From Bacteroidales bacterium (GTDB taxonomy: Bacteria; Bacteroidota; Bacteroidia; Bacteroidales; F082), in NCBI GenBank assembly GCA_017539045.1, contig JAFYHS010000020.1:1-32701 (forward strand): a DNA stretch of 32,701 bases, given 5' to 3'. The position numbers and the translations under genes were made by a program. Numbering within the stretch: position 1 is the first letter of the stretch; each line of letters begins with the position of its first letter. Below the pieces are notes generated by a model, which worked only from the letters and a program-made list of their open reading frames with translations, made no database searches and was not told where the DNA came from. Shown here piece by piece: positions 1 through 6,626 of the stretch.

Positions 1-83
1 GTGCCCCGAACAGGAGTCGAACCTGCACACCTCTCGATATACGCACCTGAAACGTACGCGTCTACCAATTCCGCCATCGGGGC
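1..83 (-). tRNA. tRNA-Leu (anticodon CAG)
   Basis: On the minus strand the sequence begins GCCCCGA at position 83 and closes with TCGGGGC plus discriminator A at position 2, giving a seven-pair acceptor stem. The D arm has the leucine-type pattern GGAATTGGTAGACGC. The anticodon loop reads TTCAGGT, so the anticodon is CAG. A long variable arm and a TTCGA T-loop identify it as a class II leucine tRNA. The window edge cuts just after the discriminator base, so I cannot tell whether CCA is encoded. It lies 10 nt downstream of a second tRNA-Leu and is probably co-transcribed with it. Confidence 0.95.
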
Positions 84-93
84 TTGGTGATTG

Positions 94-177
94 TGCCCAG
101 GACAAGAGTCGAACTTGCATGCCGTAATCGGCACCACCCCCTCAAAGTGGCGTGTCTACCAATTTCACCACCTGGGC
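94..177 (-). tRNA. tRNA-Leu (anticodon GAG)
   Basis: The minus strand begins GCCCAGG at position 177 and ends CCTGGGC plus discriminator A at position 94. The D arm contains AAATTGGTAGACAC. The anticodon loop TTGAGGG gives anticodon GAG, which reads CUC and CUU leucine codons. There is a long class II variable arm and a TTCGA T-loop. The bases after the discriminator are CAA, so CCA is not encoded and must be added after transcription. It is the first gene of a two-tRNA unit transcribed leftwards. Confidence 0.95.
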
Positions 178-190
178 TCAAAATCGGCTG

Positions 191-198
191 CAAAGATA
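191..198 (-). promoter_or_regulatory. Bacteroidota -7 promoter element for the tRNA-Leu pair
   Basis: The minus strand reads TATCTTTG here, an exact match to the Bacteroidota -7 consensus TAnnTTTG, placed 13 nt before the mature 5' end of tRNA-Leu(GAG). No clear -33 TTTG is seen at the expected 19 bp spacing, so the call rests on the -7 box and its position. Confidence 0.6.
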
Positions 199-223
199 CA
201 ACTTTTTTCAATGCTGTAACCAC

Positions 224-255
224 TTTGAGAACTTTTTTGATATTTTTTTTCTTTG
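224..255 (+). promoter_or_regulatory. Probable promoter of the DUF4301 gene
   Basis: TTTG at 224-227 is followed after 20 bp by TTTCTTTG at 248-255, an imperfect match to the Bacteroidota pair TTTG/TAnnTTTG: the TA is replaced by TT. It lies 45 nt before the ATG at 300 and faces away from the tRNA promoter. Confidence 0.4.
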
Positions 256-299
256 CATTACTTAATTTCTTATTTTTGAAGCGTTTAAAAACCACAATT

Positions 300-1811
300 A
301 TGCTTACAGAAAAAGACCTTCAACAGCTTTCAGAAAGAAACATCGCTGAAAATCAAGTAATAAACCAAGTTGCACAGCTGAAAAGAGGCACACAATATGT
401 CCAACTCATGCGCCCTGCCACCCTCGGCGACGGCATCCTGCGCCTCAACGAGGAACAAGTGAACATGATGACCGCCGTCTTCGACGCCGACAAGGAGTTT
501 TACCAATTCACGAAGTTCGTCCCCGCCTCAGGCGCCGCCTCACGTATGTTCAAGGACCTATTCGCCTTCATCGAGACCGGCGAGGACAGCAAATTCACGG
601 AGATCTTCTTCGCCCATATCCATAGCTTCGCCTTCTTCGACGACCTCAACGCCGCCGCGAAACGCCTCTATGGCGCCGACATCGACAGCCTCCTGAAAGA
701 AGGCCGCAAGGTGGACGTCGTGAAAGCCCTGCTCTTGGACGACGGACTGAACTACGGCAAGCTGCCCAAGGCCCTGCTGAAGTTCCACCACTACCCCACT
801 TTCAACCGCCTGGCATTTGAAGAGCACCTCGTGGAAGCCACACACTACGCCACCGACAACGAAGGCGTGGCCAAACTCCACTTCACCGTCTCGCCCGAGC
901 ATGAAGAACCTTTCAAGAAGACCGTCAACGCGCTGAAAGCCGACTACGAGAAGAAATACGGCGTGCGCTACGACATCACCTACTCCTGCCAAAAGCCGTC
1001 CACCGACACGGTGGCCATCGACGCCAACGGCGAGCTGTTCCGCGAGGCTAACGGCAAGATCCTGTTCCGCCCCGGCGGTCACGGCGCACTCATCGAGAAC
1101 CTCAACGACCTCGGCGAGGAGATCGTCTTCATCAAGAACATCGACAACATCGTGCCTGAGACCAAGTCACAGACGACCATCACCTATAAAAAGGTGTTGG
1201 CGGGCCTGCTCCTCCACCTGCAGCAGCGCGCTTTCGATTACCTCGAGATGCTCGACCAAGGCGCCGTCAGCGCCGAAGAGCTCGAAGAAGCCCTCAGATT
1301 CGCCAAGGACGACTTGATGATGGAGATCCCCGACTTCGTCAACGATTATAACGACATCGAAAAGATTGACTACCTCTACAACAAACTCAACCGCCCGATG
1401 CGCATCTGCGGCATGGTGAAAAACGAAGGTGAGCCTGGCGGTGGCCCCTTCTGGGTGAAGAACCTTGACGACGAGGTGTCGCTGCAGATCATCGAGTCCT
1501 CACAAATCAACCACAAGAACGAGGGCCAAGAAGCCATCTTCCAAGGCTCCACCCACTTCAACCCCGTCGACCTGGTGTGCGGCTGCTGGAACTATAAGGG
1601 CGAGGCCTTCTGTCTGACCGACTATGTCGACGCCAACACGGGCTTCATCTCCAACAAGTCGAAAGACGGCCGCGAGCTGAAAGCCCTCGAGCTGCCCGGT
1701 CTCTGGAACGGCGCCATGGCCGACTGGATCACCATCTTCGTCGAAGTGCCCATCGAGACCTTCAACCCGGTGAAGACCGTGAACGACCTGTTGAAACCTA
1801 TGCATAATTGA
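300..1811 (+). CDS. DUF4301 family protein
   Basis: Encodes 503 aa. I recognise the Bacteroidota family DUF4301, whose biochemical role is not established. The conserved signature FVPASGAASRMFK lies at about residues 73-85 and a second glycine-rich motif, RPGGHGAL, at about 256-263. Together with KNIDNI and IESSQINHKN further on, these resemble the loops of UDP-sugar pyrophosphorylase-type nucleotidyltransferases; that resemblance is my inference, not a demonstrated activity. There is no signal peptide or membrane segment, so the protein is probably cytoplasmic. The reading frame stays open upstream to position 84, but that stretch crosses the tRNA-Leu(GAG) gene and the promoter region, so the ATG at 300 is the start. 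The next gene follows after 45 nt with no obvious promoter, so read-through is possible. Confidence 0.85.
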   Translation: MLTEKDLQQLSERNIAENQVINQVAQLKRGTQYVQLMRPATLGDGILRLNEEQVNMMTAVFDADKEFYQFTKFVPASGAASRMFKDLFAFIETGEDSKFTEIFFAHIHSFAFFDDLNAAAKRLYGADIDSLLKEGRKVDVVKALLLDDGLNYGKLPKALLKFHHYPTFNRLAFEEHLVEATHYATDNEGVAKLHFTVSPEHEEPFKKTVNALKADYEKKYGVRYDITYSCQKPSTDTVAIDANGELFREANGKILFRPGGHGALIENLNDLGEEIVFIKNIDNIVPETKSQTTITYKKVLAGLLLHLQQRAFDYLEMLDQGAVSAEELEEALRFAKDDLMMEIPDFVNDYNDIEKIDYLYNKLNRPMRICGMVKNEGEPGGGPFWVKNLDDEVSLQIIESSQINHKNEGQEAIFQGSTHFNPVDLVCGCWNYKGEAFCLTDYVDANTGFISNKSKDGRELKALELPGLWNGAMADWITIFVEVPIETFNPVKTVNDLLKPMHN

Positions 1812-1856
1812 AAACAACAACAACAATAATAGAAAACAATAAAACACAAGAAAGCC

Positions 1857-2177
1857 ATGACACTAAGTAAAGATGAATTTAAGGTAATGGTGATGCTGTA
1901 TGCAGCAAATATCGACGGAAACGTCCAATCGGAAGAAGTGAAAGTGATGCTCAAGAAAACCGACTTCGAAACGGTGGACAAAGTCGAAAGCATGTTTGAC
2001 AAGATGAACGACGCCGAAGTCATTGAATGCATCCGAGAAAACAAACCCCTTTATGTCACCTCCGAAAGCGACCGCTTGGAAATCCTCGCTGACCTTTGTG
2101 CCATCATTGAAGCAGACGAAAATTGCACCGTGATGGAAGAATATATGGTTAGGTCGCTGAGAAGAATTCTTGAATAA
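1857..2177 (+). CDS. TerB-like small helical protein
   Basis: Encodes 106 aa with no signal peptide or membrane segment. The layout matches TerB-like helical bundles: an N-terminal helix ending in AANIDGNVQSEE (about residues 16-27) and a C-terminal acidic segment EADENCTVMEEYM near the end, the paired acidic motifs typical of that fold. TerB-like domains occur in tellurite-resistance and envelope-stress gene clusters, but the exact function here is unknown. It is the first gene of a closely spaced seven-gene run; the MscS-like gene starts 7 nt after its stop. Base composition is less GC-rich than in the DUF4301 gene before it. Assignment to TerB is by pattern and should be treated as moderate. 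Confidence 0.65.
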   Translation: MTLSKDEFKVMVMLYAANIDGNVQSEEVKVMLKKTDFETVDKVESMFDKMNDAEVIECIRENKPLYVTSESDRLEILADLCAIIEADENCTVMEEYMVRSLRRILE

Positions 2178-2184
2178 TACAAAT

Positions 2185-3252
2185 ATGGGTAATAAGAGTA
2201 GAAACTCCGAACCGAGAAGCTTGAATCTCCAAATTTGGCATAAGTCGATAATCTTGTTCACCCTTGTGCTTGCAGCGCTTCTGGTGCCATTATTCTTAGG
2301 GGAGTTCCCGACAATTATCGGCAAGCCTTGGTTCCAGATGTTGGTCGCGACCTTGGTCATGTGCCTTGTCGTCTCGATATGCACCAAATTGACTGACATC
2401 TTCTGCCTTCGCAGGAAAGAGAGCGGCATAACCTGGTGCCAAATCGCCATTCTCGTCGTAATCGGGTTGTGGGTCATTGGCCTGCTAGTCGTCTTCGACA
2501 TCAAGAAAGACTCACGCTATTTTTTGGCCATTGGAATTGTGGGCACCGTGCTCAGTTGGATTTTCCAAGAGACCTTGAAGGGCGTGGTAGCTTTCCTCCA
2601 TGTGCGACTGAACCATTTGCTTAGCATCGACGACTGGATCCAAGTGCCCAAATACAATGTGGATGGCGTGGTGAAACGCATCACGCTGACGACGGTCACC
2701 GTATACAACTGGGACACTACCACATCATCCATCCCCACCAGCGTGCTCCATTCCGACCATTTCATCAACTTACAAAAAATGGCCGAAGACAAGACCTTCG
2801 GCAGGTTGATGAAGAAGATATTCCTTCTCGATACCAGCCAGTTCCACCCCATCAATTCAGAGGAGGTGGAACGTCTGAAAAACAAGGAAGAACTCCAGCA
2901 TTACCTGCCCACGGAAGAGATTCATGAAGGTGCCATCAATGCAAACCTTTATAGGTTGTATATCTATCATTGGCTGATGAACGATCCCGTTGTCTCACAG
3001 ATGCCCCGTTTGATGGTAAGTTGGCAAGAGCAGAAAGAGGCTGGCATGCCTCTGCAAGTATATGTCCACGTCATGAAGGGCGGCTATTCCGCTTTCGAAT
3101 GGCACCAATCAAGGATCACGGAGCATATCGTTGAAGCCTTGGCATGGTTTGGACTGCGTCTATACCAGAGCCCGACAAGTCATGACGTCAGCAATTGCAT
3201 CAACCGCCTATCCAACATAGATGCAACCAACAGGAAGGAGGCCTTATCATGA
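2185..3252 (+). CDS. MscS-family mechanosensitive ion channel (YbdG/MscM type)
   Basis: Encodes 355 aa from the ATG at 2185. An in-frame TTG at 2170 would overlap the previous gene and is less likely. Hydrophobic segments lie at about residues 21-40, 48-67, 86-104 and 112-140. The last leads into the pore-lining MscS segment, with SWIFQETLKGVVAFLHVRL at 124-142. The beta domain follows, with VKRITLTTVTVYNWDTT at 163-179 and SSIPTSVLHSDHFIN at 181-195. This layout matches the YbdG/MscM branch of inner-membrane channels. The C-terminal cytosolic part extends to residue 355. Its stop overlaps the next start (ATGA). Some MscS-superfamily channels are gated by nucleotides; whether this one is cannot be seen. 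Its place beside RyR-domain genes suggests it is an effector, which is inference. Confidence 0.88.
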   Translation: MGNKSRNSEPRSLNLQIWHKSIILFTLVLAALLVPLFLGEFPTIIGKPWFQMLVATLVMCLVVSICTKLTDIFCLRRKESGITWCQIAILVVIGLWVIGLLVVFDIKKDSRYFLAIGIVGTVLSWIFQETLKGVVAFLHVRLNHLLSIDDWIQVPKYNVDGVVKRITLTTVTVYNWDTTTSSIPTSVLHSDHFINLQKMAEDKTFGRLMKKIFLLDTSQFHPINSEEVERLKNKEELQHYLPTEEIHEGAINANLYRLYIYHWLMNDPVVSQMPRLMVSWQEQKEAGMPLQVYVHVMKGGYSAFEWHQSRITEHIVEALAWFGLRLYQSPTSHDVSNCINRLSNIDATNRKEALS

Positions 3253-4361
3253 GCAATCTTATGTGCAAAGAAAAACCTTTTGAGTATTTGACTCGAAAAA
3301 ACGGCGACAAGTTTTCGGCCGATACAATCCATAATTGGTATGTCGCTAGAGCCTATGTACTTGAAAAACTAAAAGACGTCGTAATTGGACAAGGGTCGAA
3401 GCAAAGGCTTCAAGTGGTCATAACCAACGACAGCCCGTTGATGTTGAGCGTAGTCCGACAAGTGGCACTTTCGGCTCATTATGCCAATTTCGACGAGACG
3501 CATCAAAACGGGACCCTCATCACCATAGTGAGCAAGAACAAAGAAATCGTTGAAGAGCTGAAGAAAGAGGAATACCTATGCAACCTCCCCTCCTATTGCA
3601 AACTCTCAGTCAACGGTTCGGAACCGACGAATGCCAACACCTTCGCCGACATTGAGATTTGCGTGGTAGAAGAATGGAGCGGAAACGCTCCTGAGAGCGC
3701 CATCATCATGACGGAAGACGAGGTGAATTCCTTCCTCGGCACAAAAAAGGAGGATGACATCTTTTGCATCGACACCCGAAAAGCGGTCATGACCCATAGG
3801 ATGTATTCTTTGGGGTCGTGGATTGACAACCTACCCGCAGAAGACATCCACGACGCACAACGCTACGCCACGGCGCTCAACGTCTTTCAACGCACCCTCT
3901 TGAGAAAGCCTTTGACCCAATTAGTCGACGATAAGAAATGGACATCAGACTTGACTACGGTTAAAAACGCGCTGTCAAATGTGTATTGCGCCGACTGCTT
4001 TGAATCGAGGGCTGCTGGAGTGGCTCAATATGCCAAGACTCAAGGCATCACCGAAGAAGAAGCATGGGCGGAATGCGTGGAGGCCTTGTCAAAAAGCGAA
4101 CATTCACGTTGGGTGGTCGAAAAACTCATCATGGGCTTCCGACCCCTCAGCGAAAAAGAACGCATGGATATTGAGTGCTTGTTTGGCAAGGAGAGGATTC
4201 AATACCGCAACCAATTGAAGAAAAACGCCCAGGACCCCGTCCATGTCGACCTTTGTTCCTTCGCAAATCTGCGCCGCATCAACCCATTCGACATGAAATA
4301 CGACAGTTTTTTGATGTTGGCCATACCAGGAATTCTCGAAAGGCTGAATATTAACAAATAA
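3249..4361 (+). CDS. Rossmann-like domain plus C-terminal RyR-type domain protein
   Basis: Encodes 370 aa from the ATG at 3249, which overlaps the channel gene's stop by 4 nt. Residues about 52-140 alternate beta and alpha segments (LQVVITND, GTLITIVSKN, ADIEICVVEEW) and look like a Rossmann-type or TrkA-N/SLOG-like fold, but I see no GxGxxG loop. Residues about 275-365 carry an RyR-like pattern: EHSRWVVEKLIMGFRP at 284-299, then HVDLCSFANL at 332-341 and a YD pair at 351-352. These are the positions where RyR domains have NvHd.Wa..r..GW and hP.L..y.eL...yDr. No signal peptide or membrane segment is present. RyR domains in bacteria have been proposed to bind nucleotide-derived ligands. Probable role: cytosolic sensor or regulator for the neighbouring channel (inference). 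Confidence 0.65.
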   Translation: MSNLMCKEKPFEYLTRKNGDKFSADTIHNWYVARAYVLEKLKDVVIGQGSKQRLQVVITNDSPLMLSVVRQVALSAHYANFDETHQNGTLITIVSKNKEIVEELKKEEYLCNLPSYCKLSVNGSEPTNANTFADIEICVVEEWSGNAPESAIIMTEDEVNSFLGTKKEDDIFCIDTRKAVMTHRMYSLGSWIDNLPAEDIHDAQRYATALNVFQRTLLRKPLTQLVDDKKWTSDLTTVKNALSNVYCADCFESRAAGVAQYAKTQGITEEEAWAECVEALSKSEHSRWVVEKLIMGFRPLSEKERMDIECLFGKERIQYRNQLKKNAQDPVHVDLCSFANLRRINPFDMKYDSFLMLAIPGILERLNINK

Positions 4362-4374
4362 ACAACCTAATGGA

Positions 4375-4668
4375 ATGATCCCTCCTGATTATACGCCCCA
4401 GCCCATCGACACCTCCGACATCCAGCTTTCGGAAGAGTTGAAACAACTCATCGAGTTGATTGCCCGCAATGTACACGACACATGGGCACAAAGCCGCTTA
4501 AAAGAAGGTTGGACTTGGGGGCCAACCCTCGATGGTGAGTGCAAGCACCACCCTTGTCTCATCGAATATGACGAGCTGCCCGAGGCCGATAAGGACTATG
4601 ACCGCAACACCTCCATCGCGACCTTGAAGACCATCCTCAAACTAGGCTGGACCATCGAAAAGCAATAG
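4375..4668 (+). CDS. Stand-alone RyR domain protein
   Basis: Encodes 97 aa and consists almost entirely of a prokaryotic RyR (ryanodine receptor repeat) domain. Visible signatures are YTPQPIDTSDIQLSEEL at residues 6-22, NVHDTWAQSRLKEGWTWGP at 32-50, and HPCLIEYDELPEADKDYDR at 59-77, ending in LKTILKLGWTI. The length and motif order match stand-alone bacterial RyR proteins. No signal peptide, so it is cytosolic. It begins 13 nt after the previous gene, which has its own divergent RyR-like C-terminus, so two RyR modules sit side by side. The ligand of bacterial RyR domains is not known to me; nucleotide derivatives have been suggested from genome context. Confidence 0.93.
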   Translation: MIPPDYTPQPIDTSDIQLSEELKQLIELIARNVHDTWAQSRLKEGWTWGPTLDGECKHHPCLIEYDELPEADKDYDRNTSIATLKTILKLGWTIEKQ

Positions 4669-4688
4669 GAAGAACCCATCCATACGTT

Positions 4689-6626
4689 ATGAAGAGACCT
4701 CTACTTTCCTTAGTCCTCACATTGCTGTTTGGTCTTTCGGTATCAGCCCAAACCCAAGTGGGCTACGTAAAGACCAAAGGTCGCATGGAGAATGGCAAAC
4801 TGATCCCAGGGCAAGGCCTGAAAGGGGCAAGGGTCTCATTGCAGGGTCGCACTACCGTTTTGGTGAATTCGGAGAATGGAGCCTTCTCTTTCCCCACACC
4901 GAACCAGCAGTTCCAAATCGACTCGGTGAACAAAAAAGGTTATCAATTGGTCGACGCCACTTCTTGTCCGAGAAAATACGAGCAATCCTCCAATCCAATC
5001 TACATTGTGATGGAAACGCCCGAGCAGCAGCTTCGGGACAAGCTTTCGGCAGAGCGAAAAATCAGACGCAACCTGCAAAAGCAACTGCAAGAAAAAGAAG
5101 ACGAGATCGAAGCATTGAAAGCCCAACAGATAATTAGCGAAGAGGAATACCGGGCGAATCTGAAAAAACTCTACGAGGACCAAGAAAGCAACGAACGGCT
5201 CATTGCCGATATGGCAAAACGCTATTCAGAATTGGATTATGACCAGCTGGACGAGTTCTACCGCCAAGTGTCCTACTACATCGAGAACAGCGAATTGGTA
5301 AAAGCGGATTCTTTGCTGAACACCCGAGGCGATATTACAGAACAAGTGGCGAGCATCAAAAGGCGCGAGGGGGCCTTGCAGAAAGAGAAGGAACTACTAC
5401 AAACCGCCGAAGCCTTCCAGAAAGCGGAAATCGAGGAAGCCGCACGAAGGTGTTACAGTTACTATCAATCATTCAAGTCGAAGCATTTGAATGATACGGC
5501 TGCCTATTATTTGGAACTGAGGACAAGCCTTGATACGACTAACGCAGAATGGCTTGACGAAACAGCAGAGTTTGCTACAGGATATCTTGCCGATTATGGA
5601 AAAGCTATAGAACTCCTCAACAAAGCTCTGAAAATCAGGTTGTCTTCTCTTGGCATGAATAATCCTGCCGTTGCCACAAGCTACAGCAACATCGGCTATG
5701 TGTACAAAAACCTAGGTGACTATGAAAAGGCGATGGAATACAACGACAAGGCTTTGGAAATAAGAATGTCCGTGCTTGGCGAGAACCATCCCGACGTTGC
5801 CGTATGTTATAATAACCTAGGCACATTGTATGCCGACCGGGGCTACCTTGACAAGGCTTTGACATACTTTGAAAAGGCATTGGGAATCTGGAAGTCTGTC
5901 TATGGGGAGCATCATCCTGAAGTCGCAACAAGCTATAGCAATATCGGCGTGTTATACTCAAAACAAGGTAAAGATGAAAAGGCGCTGGAATACTATATGA
6001 AATCTTTAGGGATCAGACTGCCCCTCCTTGGCGAGAACCACCCCAACGTGGCTGTAAGCTACAACAACATCGGGTTTATATATGGAAAAAAAGGAGATTA
6101 TGAGAAGGCTTTAGAGTACTTCGAAAAAGCTTTAAGGATTAGATTGTCCCTCCTTGGCGAGAACCATCCCGACGTGGCTGTAAGCTACAACAATTTCGGC
6201 TTTGTATATGGCAAACAAGGCGACCTTGAGAAGGCTCTAGAAAACCATAACAAAGCCTTGAAAATCAGTTTATCGGTCTTTGGCGAGAATCATCCCGAGG
6301 TGGGTACCAATTATAACAACGTAGGAGTTATTTATTTTAAACAAGGCAACACAGAGAAGGCTTTGGAATACCTCAACAATGCTTTGAAAAACAAGTTATC
6401 CGTCTATGGCGAGAACCATCTCGAGGTGGCAACCAGCTACAATAACATCGGTGCTGTATACATGAATCAAGGTGATTACGATAATGCTTTGAAAGCCTTT
6501 AACAAGGCCTTGAATATCTATGAGTCCATCGCAGGCAAGAGACATCCGTTCACTGTCAGGCAAAAAGAGAGAATCGCCGAAATCCAAGCAAAAATGAAAG
6601 AGCAGGAAAATGAAACAAAAGAATGA
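4689..6626 (+). CDS. Exported TPR protein with carboxypeptidase-regulatory-like domain (paralog 1)
   Basis: Encodes 645 aa. A signal peptide ends near SVSA/QT (residues 20-21). Residues about 22-110 resemble a carboxypeptidase-regulatory-like beta-sandwich (GLKGARVSLQGR, GAFSFPT). Residues about 111-250 are charged and coiled-coil-like and include LIADMAKRYSELDYDQLDEF at 171-190. From about 321 to 614 there are seven consecutive 42-aa TPR units of the kinesin-light-chain type, each opening with a variant of LGENHPDVA and containing YNNIG and EKALEY. The product is probably periplasmic, with the TPRs as a protein-binding surface. It starts 20 nt after the RyR gene and overlaps the next, homologous gene by 17 nt. 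Its coding bases are less GC-rich than those of that paralog, and adjacent TPR units share long identical DNA stretches. Confidence 0.88.
   Translation: MKRPLLSLVLTLLFGLSVSAQTQVGYVKTKGRMENGKLIPGQGLKGARVSLQGRTTVLVNSENGAFSFPTPNQQFQIDSVNKKGYQLVDATSCPRKYEQSSNPIYIVMETPEQQLRDKLSAERKIRRNLQKQLQEKEDEIEALKAQQIISEEEYRANLKKLYEDQESNERLIADMAKRYSELDYDQLDEFYRQVSYYIENSELVKADSLLNTRGDITEQVASIKRREGALQKEKELLQTAEAFQKAEIEEAARRCYSYYQSFKSKHLNDTAAYYLELRTSLDTTNAEWLDETAEFATGYLADYGKAIELLNKALKIRLSSLGMNNPAVATSYSNIGYVYKNLGDYEKAMEYNDKALEIRMSVLGENHPDVAVCYNNLGTLYADRGYLDKALTYFEKALGIWKSVYGEHHPEVATSYSNIGVLYSKQGKDEKALEYYMKSLGIRLPLLGENHPNVAVSYNNIGFIYGKKGDYEKALEYFEKALRIRLSLLGENHPDVAVSYNNFGFVYGKQGDLEKALENHNKALKISLSVFGENHPEVGTNYNNVGVIYFKQGNTEKALEYLNNALKNKLSVYGENHLEVATSYNNIGAVYMNQGDYDNALKAFNKALNIYESIAGKRHPFTVRQKERIAEIQAKMKEQENETKE
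5651..6532 (+). repeat. Tandem 126-bp TPR-coding repeats (about seven units)
   Basis: Seven 42-codon units lie head to tail inside the TPR gene. Most are diverged in DNA, but two adjacent units, beginning around 6024 and 6150, share CTCCTTGGCGAGAACCA and GTGGCTGTAAGCTACAACAA at exactly 126 bp spacing. That points to recent duplication or local gene conversion. Unit boundaries are approximate. Confidence 0.75.

Noticed and set aside
62-295. Minus-strand open frame over the tRNA genes
   Set aside because: It is a by-product of the two tRNA-Leu genes and their promoter; no protein family resemblance.
84-299. 5' extension of the DUF4301 reading frame
   Set aside because: It runs through tRNA-Leu(GAG) and the promoter region; the ATG at 300 gives a complete family-length protein.
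5651-6532. Regular repeats as a CRISPR array
   Set aside because: The 126-bp periodicity is explained by 42-aa TPR units in an open reading frame; there are no short identical repeats with unique spacers.
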